Notes: generated from the sequence alone by a model not told the origin. DNA of 64,000 bases from Quercus robur (GCF_932294415.1 NC_065542.1:48077942-48141941); one strand, 5' to 3'; positions 11,431 to 24,700 are shown, counted from the stretch's first letter. Made by a program: numbers and translations.

Positions 11431-12606
11431 ATGGAAGGCCCTTCTAGAGATAGTATTACCTTCATCCTTAATCTGCCTGACGATTGCCTCTTTTTAATTT
11501 TCCAATGGCTTGATTGTAGCTGTGATCGTGAATCGTTTGGTTTAACATGCCGTCGCTGGCTCAATATACAAAATTTAAGTCGCCGGTCCTTGCAATTCCA
11601 GTGTTCATTCACCAATTTCACCCAACTCATCCGCTCCTCGTTATCCCAAACCGTTCCTATTAACTCATTCCATCTAGACAGGCTGTTCGCCCGTTTTCAA
11701 TATTTACAGTCTTTGTCCCTCTCTGGTTGCACACAACTGCTTGATTTAGACTTGAGACAGTTGGAACACTGTGGTTCAAATTTGCGTACTCTTTTTCTGG
11801 ATTGTTGTCTTGGAATCACCGATCGTGGACTGTTTCTCGTTGGTACTTTCTGTCCTTTGCTTACAGTTATTAGCCTTTACCGATGCAATATCACTGATAC
11901 TGGGTTAGAAAGTTTGGCTAATGCTTGCTCAGCTTTAAAGGATGTGAATCTATCATACTGTGCATATATTTCTGACCATGGACTAAAGGCTGTTACTCAA
12001 GGATGCCGTCAGCTTCAGGTGGTTAGGATTTCTTCTTCTTGGGAAGTAAGTGGTATTGGCTTCAAAGGGTGTTCATCAACCTTAGCTTATATAGAAGCAG
12101 ATTGTTGTAACCTTGAACCGGAGGGTATAATGGGGATTGTCAGTGGACGTGGGCTAGAGTATTTGAATATTTCTGGTGTAAGCTGTAGGATTAAAGGAGG
12201 TGATTTGGCACCAATTGGAACAGGTTTTGCCACAAGTCTCAAATTCCTTAATCTTCGCATGTGCAGAGCTGTTGGCGATGAGTCTATTATGGCAATTTCA
12301 AAGGGGTGTCCTTTACTTCAAGAGTGGAACTTAGCATTGTGCCATGGGGTGACAATAACTGGGTGGGAGGCAATTGCACTCAACTGCCATAATTTGGAGA
12401 AACTTCATGTCAACCGGTGTCGTAATCTATGTGATGATGGTTTGCTGGCTCTTAAAGATGGGTGTAGCCGGCTCTCTGTCTTGTACATACATGGGTGTCG
12501 TCGGATCACTACCACTGCAATAGAGTTATTCAAATGTTATAGAAGTAATGTCACTATAAAGGGAGAAGAAATCATATGCATTGGTCCTAAATTGGCATTT
12601 AGATAG
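11431..12606 (+). CDS. F-box/LRR-repeat protein (FBL12-like)
   Basis: This is an intact 391-residue reading frame without introns. Residues about 11-50 form an F-box (NLPDDCLFLIFQWLDC, then LTCRRWLNI), which binds the SKP1 adaptor of SCF ubiquitin ligases. From about residue 85 to the end run cysteine-type leucine-rich repeats with the recurring pattern L..L.L..C..ITD.GL (LFLDCCLGITDRGLFLVGTF, LNLRMCRAVGDESIMAISKG and LYIHGCRRITTTAIELF), the usual substrate-recruiting module. Length and architecture match plant F-box/LRR proteins, so the protein should choose a target for ubiquitination; the target is unknown. The start is the first ATG of the frame, in the context TTGAAATGG, and gives a complete F-box. 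A plausible poly(A) signal lies at 12775. Confidence 0.93.
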   Translation: MEGPSRDSITFILNLPDDCLFLIFQWLDCSCDRESFGLTCRRWLNIQNLSRRSLQFQCSFTNFTQLIRSSLSQTVPINSFHLDRLFARFQYLQSLSLSGCTQLLDLDLRQLEHCGSNLRTLFLDCCLGITDRGLFLVGTFCPLLTVISLYRCNITDTGLESLANACSALKDVNLSYCAYISDHGLKAVTQGCRQLQVVRISSSWEVSGIGFKGCSSTLAYIEADCCNLEPEGIMGIVSGRGLEYLNISGVSCRIKGGDLAPIGTGFATSLKFLNLRMCRAVGDESIMAISKGCPLLQEWNLALCHGVTITGWEAIALNCHNLEKLHVNRCRNLCDDGLLALKDGCSRLSVLYIHGCRRITTTAIELFKCYRSNVTIKGEEIICIGPKLAFR

Positions 12607-12739
12607 TAGTAATGGGTGAAATTGAAAACATCATTGTACTGTCAAACTTTACATGACAAACAAGGGTTGAATTCTGTTTAAAGATTTGTGGTCTGTACAG
12701 GTGAACAAAAGCTACTTATGTTTTTTAAGGTGTTTGGAT

Positions 12740-12996
12740 GATACCTTGTATATTGTCTCCTATATATTTTCATCAATAAAATGCACAGGCTTTATAGTAT
12801 GGATGCCTGCTGAAGCTGATTCTTCTAAGTTATCATTGTTAAATGTGAGGAAGGGATAGAGAATAAAAGAGAATTAGTAGTTTGGATTTTATATTTATTT
12901 TACTATTAAGTTATCATTGTTGAATTTAAGCAGTTGATTTTGGGTTGGGTCCTGTACAGATTTCATTTTGGAATATTTAAGACCTGTTTCTCATGT
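12740..12996 (+). pseudogene. Relic of lipase exon 7 downstream of the F-box gene
   Basis: The segment aligns with 20698-20910, part of exon 7 of the lipase gene. Shared blocks include TTGTCTCC, TATTTTCATCA, AATGCACAGGCT, GTGAGGAAGGGATAGA, AAAAGAGAAT, AGCAGTTG.TTTTGGG, TTGGGTCCTGTACAGA and TTCATTTTGG. An insertion of about 60 bp (about 12873-12932) splits it, and it has lost its reading frame. Neither earlier nor later exons were found nearby. It is therefore a third, very decayed partial copy of the lipase gene in this window. Confidence 0.8.
12775..12780 (+). promoter_or_regulatory. Putative poly(A) signal AATAAA of the F-box gene
   Basis: AATAAA lies 169 bp after the stop codon in CATCAATAAAATGCACAGG. 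The aligned site in the lipase exon reads CATCATTATAATGCACAGG (about 20731-20749), so the hexamer appears to have arisen by point changes within the exon relic. Confidence 0.5.
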
Positions 12997-14009
12997 TCTG
13001 TCCAAGTTAACTCTATTATGTCTAATAGTTTGGATTTTATTTTAATTTTTGCAAAATCAGTTGGTAGGAACAAATTGGTAAATTGGCTCTATTTTAATAA
13101 AGGTGGTAATAAACATGATTTTGTTTTTTTTGTTTTTTTTTTTTTTTTGAATTCGAAATTTAAAATAGTACAAATAAATTTTTTTTTTTTTTTTTTTTTT
13201 TTAGAAGAAAGTACTAATAACTTCTTATTTTTTTCAACAGTTTCTTATCAATTACCACCACCAAAGTTGAAATTTAAAAAGTCTCCAAACACATACGTAG
13301 CATATGTGATATATATTTTTGGGTAGAATACTAATGATAGAATGGCATATGTGATTTTGCTTTGCGACTAAGCAATTCTTAAGAGTAAAGTTATTTGATA
13401 GGTGCATTCTCAAAAAAAAGTTATTTGATAGGTGGGTTTCCAAGAATTGGCTACTTAAACAAAATAATCCATATGTATATTTCTTACGAATCTGTTACTA
13501 TCTTTTTGGTTAAGAAAGCGTAAATTAAAAATTAAAAAACTATGCCTTCAAAAAAAATTAAAAGACTATGAATTAATAAAACATTTTTTGATTTGCTAGT
13601 TTAATAAATGCACCCAAAATTATAGCGTATTTACACTTTGGGATATAAACTTGCCATCAATCATATTATAGATAAATTTACTAAACTGTCCTCTCTTGTT
13701 ATCCTTATCCAAATCTGTTTCAAGTCCAGGCCAAGAAAGAACCAAGACTCGATTGATCCACATATTCACCAGAGCTTAGAGTTGACGCCAACAATTAGAT
13801 TAGGGATTTTTTTATTTTTTATTTTTTTTGAGAATCAATTAGCTTAGGGATTAGGGAGGCAATATTATTAAGAGAGGGTTTTTGGTTTTGGGCTTTTAGA
13901 AAAGTGCTTTTCTTAAAGTGTGATTTGCAATTGATGCTCGGAGGTCCAGTACGACAAGGCAGAAAATCACAATATTGGGATCGAACACACGAGTTTTAAA
14001 TCCTACTAA

Positions 14010-14304
14010 GGGTCTGTTTGGATACAGTTGAAAATTGAAAATTAAAATTGAAAACTGAAAAACATTGTAACATAATCATTTTTAAATGTGTAAATAGTAC
14101 CATGAGACCCATTTTTAATGAAAAAATTATTGAAAAGTGTAGTTCATGGGACTCATGAATAGTGCACGAGAGCACTGTTCACATAAGAAAAGTCAAAAAG
14201 TTACGGCTGGGAAAAAAAAAAAATCTAAAACGCACTCTAAATGCAACCAAAAAAAAAAAATGCTATCATAATTTTTCGTCAAAAAGCAAAAACTAAACGG
14301 GCAC
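14010..14304. mobile_element. PIF/Harbinger-type MITE
   Basis: The left end is GGGTCTGTTTGGATAC and the right end inverted is GTGCCCGTTTAG. The flanking trinucleotides are TAA (14007-14009) and TTA (14305-14307), close to the TWA target duplication of Harbinger elements. A relative lies at 17412. Confidence 0.6.
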
Positions 14305-15211
14305 TTAACCTTAGACCGTAAGACTTACTTTGTAAGACTTGTTACAATTGGAGTGATAATTATAATTTTTCATTATTTAAGGTGTAAAGTGTAAAGTACC
14401 CTTATAATTTGGGGTAGATTATATAATTTGACTTTATTTTTAAATTTTATATAAGAATTGTTGTGATAGATTTGAAACCCAAAATATCATTCTAACCTCT
14501 TATAAATAAATAAAAATTTGTAAAGAGAAAAGTAATTTTTTCCCCATATGATAAGGAGAAGGATTTGAAACTACATGTTTGCATTAAAAACACTAGAAAA
14601 TGTCAAGTGGCCAACCACTTGAGTTACAAAATTCTTAATAGGGCTATCTACACATGCTCCACTCAACCAAACTCGATTGGGATTGATCTGTTCTAATTCA
14701 AGTGAGAAAGCCCATCTCTTGGAGATCTTGTAAATCTCTGATCCAACTGAGAAAGTCCATCTTTGGATCTCTGGCCAGATTAGCCAAAATCTCTCTTTGT
14801 TGATGTGTCCTTTAATTTCATCCAAAATCGATAACCATTGGACAACTGACTCAGCCTGACCCGTCACTTCTCTTTGGTTTAGTGCAAGTCTTGTTTTTTT
14901 GCCACTCGACAAGATCAAGTTGTGTTTGGATTGAGCCTAAGCTTGTCTTAACTTGACCCATGGACAACCCAAGCTCTTGACACAAGATTGATTTTTGAAA
15001 TAATTTATAAGGGCCAAGTTAGGGCATCTATTAATAATTCATCTTCGAAAACTTTTTATAGAAAATTGAAAAAATTGTCAAAAAAGTTAGTCATTTTTTT
15101 ATTTTCCTATAAAAGGTTTTTTAAAATAGTTTACTAATGTATATCTTAAGAGAATATGTTTGTAATACTCTATATAAAATGAAATATGTTTGTAATACTC
15201 TATATAAAATG

Positions 15212-15374
15212 AAAAATGTTATGTTCACAGTATTTTTATAACAAATCATGTGTATCAAGTTGTTACTTAGGGCAAGAAAGTAATTTTTGTGGTTGATTCA
15301 AATTAAAAATCCATAACAATTTACCACTTAAGATTTGTTGTAAAAATATAAAAATATTGTTAACGTAGCATTTT
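15212..15374. mobile_element. Fold-back MITE
   Basis: The two ends are imperfect inverted copies: AATGTTATGTTCACAGTATT at the left, and AATGCTACGTTAACAATATT when the right end is reversed. Similar fold-back elements are seen near 40005-40175, 58360-58530 and 59935-60065, so this is a small family. Confidence 0.55.
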
Positions 15375-15704
15375 TTTTATTATTTATAAAATACTAGTAA
15401 TTTGGTTTTTCCTAACTAAAGACACTTTTTAAATTCCACACGCAATCATTTGGAGAAGTTTCTTCTTCAATTTTTTTTTTTGGAAAAGTTAAGTTGGAAA
15501 CGAATAGAAGAAGAAAAGATTAACAAAAAAAACAAAACAAAAAACAAAAAAAGAAAAGATTGAAGCCGCGGCATATGCTTTGTATTGAAATATCGACACA
15601 TAGAGATATTCCCCAACACAATCGCAATCACTCCTCTCCTCTTCTCTTCTTCTTCTTTAAAGACAAATCTCTGTGATTGTGTACGGACAAAATAGTATGC
15701 AATA

Positions 15705-18700
15705 ATGGAGGGCATACAGCAACGACTAGAGACGTGGATGAGAGAGCAACGAGCGAAGATCCTCAATGCCTCTTCCTCGTGGGGTCCACTGCAATGGCGA
15801 GTGATGAAGTGGCCATGGAACAGCAACGACAGAGAGCAGAGGAAGCGGATCCAGGAGGAGTACGAGCGTCGCAAGAAGCAACTCAAACATCTCTGTCGTG
15901 ATCTCAAGGCTGAGTCTGTCTCTGACTTGCAAGACATCCTCTGCTGCATGGTTCTCTCCGAATGCGTTTACAAGGTAAGCTTCTCGCTTCTTTTATGGAA
16001 AACAAAACATGGGTCTTTTTTTTTGTTTTTTTGTTTGTGTGTGTGTGTGTGTTGAACAATGAATAATTCATTTTTCTGAGACCAACCCAGTTGGAATTGG
16101 TTAACTTATCAAACAAAGAAAACAAACCCAGTTGAAATTGGTTATTGGGTTTGTTAGAAAAGTGAAGAAATGGGAAGGAATATAGGATTAGGAGGAGTTT
16201 GTGTTTCTTAAACGACAGTTTTAGGTTTTTTTGTTAATGGGATTTCTTGGTTTTTAAGAAATTTGTGGACTTCAGAAATGAGACTGATATGTGCATGCTT
16301 AAGAGGGGTGTTAAAACTTTTGAATGATAAACAAAATGTACAAGTACTACATTTATAGGCATAGTCTAGGAGTAATTCATTTTGTGAGACCAACCCAGAA
16401 GGAATTGGTTAACTTATCAACCCAAAAAAAAAAAAAAAAAACAGTTGAAATTGGTTATTGGGTTTGTTAGAAAAGTGAAGAAATGGAAAGGAAATTGAGG
16501 ATTTGGAGGAGTTTGTGTTTCTTAAACGACAAGTTTAGGTTTTTTTTTTTGTTACTGGGGTTTCTTGGTTTTTAGGAAATTTGAGGACAGGAAGGGGAAA
16601 TGAGATTAATATGTTGTGGTGCATACAGAGGGAACGTAATCAACGTACGTTTGAGGATGTGGAGAGTTTGGGAGACCAGTTGCTTGCTTCTTTCATTGGT
16701 TATTGGTTTGACTGGTCTCGGGTTTGGGGACTCACATCTTGTGACTCCATCCCTTTGTTCTTTAGTTCTCTTCTTTTTTGTTTTTCCCATCTTAATTTTG
16801 TACCTTTTGACTGCTATGTGCTTTTCTTGCATATTGTAGTGTCTTTAATATATTTTTTTTTACCTATCATAAAAAAAGAGAGAGATTAATATGTGCTTGA
16901 TTAAGAGGGGTGTTAAAACTTTTGAATGATAACCAAAACGTTCAACTACTACATTTATATTTATAGGCATAGCCTAGGACTAGTGGTATAACTAATACAA
17001 TATATGAAGTGCAGTGGGCCTAAAGAGAACATAATCTAATAGTGGGGTTTATTACCTTAACTGTATACCTATATTTATAGGTATTAAACCCACAACTTCT
17101 CCTTCCATCCCGTTATTATAGAAGGAGTACTTGCTATTTTAGCTTGAGCTCATTGGTACATTATAACTATGTTTTATTTTTCTCACTTAGCTCTATGTGG
17201 ATCGTTTGGAGAGAGAGAAATAATTCCTTCAATGGTGTTGAGTTTTCTACCATTGAGCTGAAGTTCTTAATTTCACATACTTTATATGACTGGTCTAATG
17301 CTCTAGGCAATGTTTCTTCTCATCCTTTTGTATATTTCATTAACTGTATCTGATTCTAATTCTTTAAGGGACTCCTCTTCAAACTTGACATATACTAAGG
17401 CTCTCCACTTAGTGTGCATTTGGAACGCAGGTTGAATGTGTGTTTCTGCGTTTTGCTGAAAAATGGTGGCCCCATGCACTGTTCACGGGACTCGCAAGTA
17501 TGGAATTTAGCAAAAGAACCTTTAAAACTAGTTCCCACATGGCACTATTCATATTTAAAAATTATTTTGCTATAGTGTTTTCAGCAATAAGTTTTTAGTT
17601 TTCAGCAACTAAGTGGTATCCAAACAGACCCTTATTATAAAATTTTCATAATAATAATAAAAATGTATAAACTTTTAATGAAAATGACTAGAAAAGTGTA
17701 GCCATAATAATTGAGTAGTATACAGGAGATAAGTAAAGTAGAAAAGCTAAGATTTAAATCTACAAAGATCAATCAAATCAAGAAATTCAAAGATGCATTG
17801 AGATGAAAAGTGATCTAAAAATAGTGACTTAAGTCAATCAATGAGAATTCAATTCCACAAAGTTCCAAGCATACGTCTCACTCCAGATAGCACACATCAA
17901 GCATAATGGTAGTAATAGTATGGCATTCCAAACGCTTGAAGTTTTTTCCTCTCTCTCTCTCTCGCTCTCTCTCTCAGTTCAAACAATACAATATTGATGT
18001 CTCTTGAAATAGCCTCTCCAACATGCAATTGACCACACTACCAACTTAGGCATAACCCAAGAGATCACATACAAAGAAAATACTAATGATTGCAACACCC
18101 TAATAAGGTACGGTGAAGAAGGCGATGGTCCATTGTTTCCTCACTTTTGTTTGCACGTAAACACCAGTGAACTATATATAGCTATCTTGCATTTCTTGAG
18201 GTAATTCATGGATCACTACAACATTGTTTTCCCTTGAGCCCTTTTGTCATTCAGATTAGAATGTGGCTATAATTAAATGGGAGAGATGTTTGTCAGTGTC
18301 ATGTATGTGTGTTTCAGTTGACCTTACAGTTTACAAAATTGGAATGCAACAAAAGCTTTGATAATCATGACATGTCTTTTTTGGTGGAATAGTTATGAAT
18401 AAATGTTCTGTAGGCACTGAAAATGAATTTGCTTATATTTACGATGTTTTTCTTCATTATGAAGAGACCTGCTGCTGATATGGTACGGGCCGTAAATAAA
18501 TTTAAGGCCGACTTTGGAGGGCAAGTTGTTTCTTTGGAGCGTGTGCAGCCTTCTTCAGATCATGTTCCTCACAGGTTTATTCTGCTCTATATCTTTTAAT
18601 ATTCATTTAAAAGATTTCTCTATACTGCCAAATGTATTCCTAATCCTTTTTTGTTAAAAATGATTGCTGGATTGGCTTTCTAATATCTTTTACCATTTCT

Positions 18701-21700
18701 GAAAAAACATAGTTAGCTGCTACCCTCTTACTGTTTCCTTTTTGTCCTTTTTCTATTGGCACATTTTTAGGTTATATGGAGACATTGTGTATATTAAGTT
18801 TTTGGGCAACAAAAGGCTACACTTTTTTGATACTAATAAACGTATCATTAAAACAAAAAATGTAAAAGGGTTTCCTAGCACATGGGATGTATATTGCCTA
18901 GAAACAAATAGAAAAGATTAGTTTCTAAAATTTAACATATCTAGAAAATTAAGGAAGCTTGAGGGAGAAACTGTATTGATTGCCTGTGTCCACTCAAAGA
19001 AGGCTACATTTATAAATATTCGGACTTTGCATTACCTCAGTCTTTTATGAGTTTTTTTTGAGCAATGTATATAAGCATAAATCACGTCATACCACATGTC
19101 AAGTGGTGTACCATACCCCTTTCTTGTCCTGTGTACAATGATAATCTTCCAAGTAGTAGAGATTTTTTTCATGTTAATAAATGTAAAACACGGAAGATGC
19201 TGATGAATTAGAAGATCTTTATGCCTCTTGCCTAAAAATGCTTTGGATATGTCATGCGTGGTTTCCAGTGGCAGCTGGTGCAAACCAAAGTATGGAACTT
19301 TATACAAGTTGAAACTTCAAAATTCTGTAGTTATTTTAGTTAATGGTATGAATGGTAGTGGTGATGTTAAATTTCCATGAAATTACTCTAGTTTCATTTA
19401 ATTACTAAAGTTATTTTTCTACCTATGCATACTTTTGTTAGTTATATGTCTACTTATGCATACTCTTGTCTTTTTTTCATTTTTTGAATAATCACTCTTA
19501 ATTTTTTCTGTTTATCATATAACTTCTTTTTCATCTTGGTTGTTGCAGGTATCTTTTGGCAGAAGCTGGTGACACATTATTTGCTTCCTTTATTGGAACG
19601 AAGCAGTACAAGTAAGAATGATAGAATATATTGATTTAGTTATCTCAGTCTCTATAATTTTATAAGTATGAATTTTATTTTGTGCAAATCAAGGGATGTC
19701 ATGGCTGATGCAAACATACTGCAAGGGGCTATATTTCATGAGGATAGTATGGAAGTTGCTGAGGAGATTGAAACGGTTAAGTCTGAACAACATGAAAGTC
19801 GAAAAGGAAATTTGGAAAACTTGTGGAATCCCCTTGAATCAAAATCTAAGCAACTAAAAGATAAATCTAAACCTGCTGCCCATCGAGTAAGATAGCAGTT
19901 ATTGTTTTCATGGTTTTGTTGATTGTGTTTCATCAACATATGTCAAATATGTTAGCGCGTTATACTTTTTTTTCCCCGCGTTTTCTAAGCATATCTAATT
20001 CCCTATATGCCAATGTATTGGTTGGTTATTCCTAGATTCTACAGATGCTCTTATTTTGTATAATTGTCTATGTATTTTTCTGATTTTTTTTTTCTCTTTC
20101 AAAAATTTTCAGGGCTTTTTGGCCCGTGCTAAAGGGATACCTGCTTTGGAGTTGTACAGACTTGCTCAGAAGAAGAAGCGAAAGCTTGTATTATGTGGAC
20201 ATTCACTTGGTGGAGCAGTAAGTCTGATTAGACTGCTTTGCTTCAGTTTTAGCCAGTTCTCTGCATATAATTAATTGACGTAGTCGGTGTACCTGGGCTG
20301 CTGCCCCTTGGTCTACTCAATTAATTGTATATTATTAAAAAAATATAATTAATTAATAAATTTATTATCTGCTCTTATTTTGTCTTTGTAGGTAGCAACA
20401 TTAGCTACCCTTGCCATTTTGAGGGTTATAGCTGCCTCATCATCTTCAAAGGAGAGTGAAAAAGTTTTAGTTAAATGTATAACATTCTCCCAGCCCCCAG
20501 TTGGAAATGCTGCTTTAAAAGAGTAGGCATCTTCTTAGTAATTATATTATTTCTGAATATTTGAGTTCCTGATATTATTCTTTTTTATTTATTTAATTAT
20601 TAGTTTAAGACAACACATCCATATTTTTTTTCTTTCAGCTATGTTAATAGAAAAGGATGGCATCACTATTTCAAGAGTTATTGTATTCCAGAAGATCTGG
20701 TGCCTCGTATCTTGTCTCCCGCGTATTTTCATCATTATAATGCACAGGCTCAATCAATGCCTTCTGATGCTGAATCTACTAATATATCTATGTTAAAACG
20801 TGAGGAAGGGATAGATAAGCTAAAAGAGAATGAGGGGGAGCAGTTGGTTTTGGGATTGGGTCCTGTACAGAGTTCATTTTGGAGGCTTTCAAGGCTTGTT
20901 CCTTTGGAGGGTGTAATGAGACAGTTGAATAAATACAGAGGAAAACGATTTGTACCTGCGGAAACGTCTACGTCTGCTGATTCTGTTGCAACATCTTTGG
21001 TTGAAGATGAAGTAGTTGGGCCACAGTCTCTTGTAATCCAAGAGGGTTCAGATGGCATTTCCCTTAAGCCATTTTCTGACACTGATAAAGCGCCACCAGA
21101 GGTAGCAACAAGTGGAAAGGTAGCAGAACAAGGTGACATTAAAGGTGGGGATAGCAAGAGCTGGCGTAGAGTGCCCTATTTACCTTCTTATGTACCTTTT
21201 GGGCAGGTATATATAATGAATTCCTGCTTCATTTATTTGTCTGTTTGTTTTTCATTCGTTTATTGTAGATTATTTTTGCCAGATAGAAATAAGCTGGGTT
21301 TGATTGACTAAACTGTTCTTAGGAAAAAGTGAATCTTTACAAAGCTGTAACTAAGAAAGTAAGCTGCCTATATTTAGGAATTAAGCTGTAACAAATGAAC
21401 ATTGCACAAGAGATGGAAAAGGAGCTGAAATTATATCAGTACTCTGAATGCTTTGGTGTCCGCTGATGTATTTCATTGTGAGTCTGCATTAACTATGCCT
21501 CCTTGGGTTAGTTTTTGATAATGATCTCCTGTCCCATCCTTAGCCAAAAAAAATTCCCCAACAAACTCTATTAACTATATTAGCCATGCTAGTGACAGGA
21601 GATCATCATATTGGTTGAGATATCCATATGGTCTCAATATGAAGCATGTCTCTTAATTGTGAAAATGGATTTTTGTAGTTTAAAATATTAATGGTCTTGC

Positions 21701-24700
21701 TTTTGTTATGTGATAGCTTGGAACAAACCTCTTCCGGGTTAGTGGCTATAGAAATAAAATAGACTCAGTCCCTTTTGGGATTTGGTTGCAAAGAGCAAGT
21801 AATGCCTCTAGCAAGATGGTTGGAAATTATATATGGTACCTGGGTAAACTGCAGCAAGATAGAAGGCCACTCTTGAAAATGGTTTTCTTCAAACAAGTTT
21901 GACTTATGAGTTTGGATAGTTTTTTATTTTATTTTATTATTATTATTTTTAAAATATTTCTGGGGAAATTACACTCTATCCCCTAAATTATACCCCCTTT
22001 TACACTTACCCCTCTAAACTATTACCCGTGTGACACTTTATACCCCATCTCATTGGTAATTGTTTAGGGAAGTGTGTATTCTCATCATTTAAGGGGGTAA
22101 GTATAAAAAGAGTATAATTTAGGAGGGTAAGTGTAAAAAGGGGTATAGTTTAGTGGGGTAAAGTGTGCATTCTCGTAGTTTATGTGGTATAGTTTGGGGG
22201 GGGGGGTTAAAGTGTAATTTCCCCTATATTTTTATTACACTATTTGCTTATGTAATTTTATTAGAGCCTCACTTTTTTTAGTTACACTTGTACTTTTGCC
22301 AACTTTTAGCAAAGAGCTAATCCAAATGCACTGTATTGAGGAAGAAAAGGAATAAGAAGAAGTATCATGAATAATGGAAACTGGAAAAGTTAATGAGTTC
22401 TAGCTTAAACGGCACTTACTTTTCCCACAATAATGGGATGTAGGGTGAGGTAGTGGATTCAAGGCCCACTGAGTGCAAGTATGCTTATCATTCAAATATA
22501 AAAAAAAATTAAAGAAGGAAAAAAAAGATAAAAAAAAAAAAAGAAATACTACATAAAAGCAATTAACAAAGAGTTCTCAGGTTAATAGGACAGAGGAAGT
22601 GGACACTTAGAATCTGGGATGCACGGACGCGGCTCCCAGGCCGGCGCACCCGTGTCCGACGCGGCGGGACGCGGCGACGCGGGAGGGACTCCGCAGACTG
22701 TGCGTCCGTCCCGCGTCGTGTCGCGTCGCGCCACGTGGCGGATCCCGACTCGGGCCGATGCGGCCGAAATCGGAGCCGACGCGGCCGAAATCGGAGCCGA
22801 CGCGGCCGAAATCGGGCCGACTCGGTCCGTATCGGCCTGTATCGGCCGTATCGGCCGAAACGGCCGAGTCAGGCCGAAATTCAAAAAAAAAAAAAAAAAA
22901 AAAAGGTGCAAACGCATCGTTTGACTTACCCAGACCCCTTAAGTCACTCACACTTCATCCAAATCTCCTCTCTCACTCCGTCCCTCATCTCCTTCTCTGT
23001 GTGCTTCACTGCTTCGTCCCTCATCTCTGTGTGCTCCGTCCGTAGTGATTGCTGTGTGCACACTGCACTGCTTCAGCCTTTAGGTGTGCTCTCTCTGCTC
23101 TTTTCTTGAATTTTTATTCTTTGTTCTTTACGATTTCTCTCTTTCAAATTGCTTAGAAATAAATTTGTGAATCTGAAAATTTACGTTTTAGTTGTTATCT
23201 ACTATTACTCTTAAATTTGGTATTTGTTTATATAATGTGAAAAAGTAAAAGTATGCTTAGCAATATATTAAATATATATTATAAAAATATTTTTAATAAT
23301 TTTTTAATCGCCGAGTCCTGCCGCACCCGCACCCACCTTTTTCAAAAATTGCCGAGTCCCACACCCGCACCCGAGTCCCGAAACGCACCCGTGCTTCATA
23401 GCTTAGAATGCATCTATGGAAGTAAATGGTTAGTTAGTAGCTAGAGCTGGATGAGTACCATACCAACACAAGTGATCCATCAATGCTAGAAGAGTAGATG
23501 TCAGAGTAAAGGGATGATGTTTCAAGAAGGTAGCACAGCAACAGACATGGAAGATGGAACTTAAGGGCCGGAATGTGGCATCAACTCAAGAAAAAAATGC
23601 ATTGTAGATTTAAGTCAGCAGTTGAGAGCTTTGAATGAGAGCATTGACTAAACTACTCCAAATTTATAAATGGGAATCTAAGGGGTTGAAAACAAAATTG
23701 TTGAGAAGGAGAAATGACAACAAAAGAATTAAGTATAACCTCAGTATAAATGGAGGGGGAAAAGGAAAGACAACCATGTTCTAGCCTTTTAGGGCTTTGA
23801 CATTGTGTTACATGTAAAAGTTGTTGAATAAATGTAGAACCAGTTTCAAGTCATGAATGTTAAAAATGAGCATGCAAAATGCATCTAATTCTGTGGATAA
23901 GATGTTGCTGGCTTGTATAGGTTGTTTCATTCTTTTTCATTGCTTTTTTGTAGTCTATTGATTCTTGTAGGGGTCTCTGATCATTTGTTTGTGACATTAT
24001 TGACTTGCTAGTAAGTTTGAGTTCCTGGGAATTACCTTTTTGTCCCTCCACTGCTTATAAGTTTGTGAAATGACCTGAGAGGTCCCAACTCTTTTAAATT
24101 CCAACACAAGTGGCTGCCTTCTAGTCTTCTACCCCCAAACAAGTTCGACACAGTCTTTGAGAGTAATTTATGTAAAAGTAAATTTCGCTGGCAATTAATA
24201 TTTTATTGCGTGAGGTATTAGTGTGCTTGTCTGTTTTCTCTCTCCAACATCAGAGGCATCATTACATGTTGTTTGCCATAATAGTTGTCTTGAACTCAGT
24301 CTTCACACATCTGTTCTTTATATTGGGTCTGTAATTTTGGTGTGTTTGATTTTTATTTTATTGACTTCATTGGAATCTATTTATTTACTACAGCTTTATC
24401 TCTTGGGGAATTCATCAGTAGAATCACTATCGGGTGCTGAGTATTCGAAGTTGACATCGGTATGTCTTCCTTTGTTTAGAAATCTCCCTCTCTCTTGGTT
24501 GGGGGTGGCAAGATTTTTAATAATTCTGCGGCCTAAATCTTATGATTTCAACAGCCTTTTGTGATACTGAGTGGTAGCTTGTAGTAGTATCTTTTGGGAT
24601 CTCTCATTTTGTTTACTTTCTTCTGGCAAAGACATTTTCAGGTCAGATCTGTGATTGCGGAATTGAGGGAACGGTTTCAATCGCATTCTATGAGGTCATA

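Larger units (their letters stand above)
12997..15430. other. Intergenic, AT-rich, with two MITEs
   Basis: No gene is seen. There are long T tracts at about 13126-13149 and 13179-13201, a Harbinger-like MITE at 14010-14304 and a fold-back MITE at about 15212-15374. A 29-bp sequence beginning AATATGTTTGTAATACTCTA is repeated in tandem at about 15154 and 15183. Short ORFs here show no family resemblance. Confidence 0.6.
15975..18464 (+). other. Lipase intron 1: internal duplication, two LINE pieces and a MITE
   Basis: A unit of about 308 bp (16063-16370) is repeated in tandem from 16371 to about 16980; the second unit was opened by a LINE insertion (16615-16881). Another LINE 3' piece lies at about 17190-17355 and a Harbinger MITE at 17412-17631. 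A (CT)n tract lies at about 17948-17977. Confidence 0.75.
21207..24393 (+). other. Lipase intron 7: MULE-type MITE, SINE and hAT
   Basis: This is the largest intron. It holds a 263-bp MITE (21962-22224), a SINE (about 22393-22545) and a GC-rich hAT element (22614-23401). Except for the hAT, the same elements are found in the duplicated intron at 43143-45200. Confidence 0.75.

Noticed and set aside
22582..23109. Several Arg/Ala-rich ORFs on both strands near 22.6-23.1 kb
   Set aside because: They are by-products of the CGGCC repeats and A run of the hAT element.
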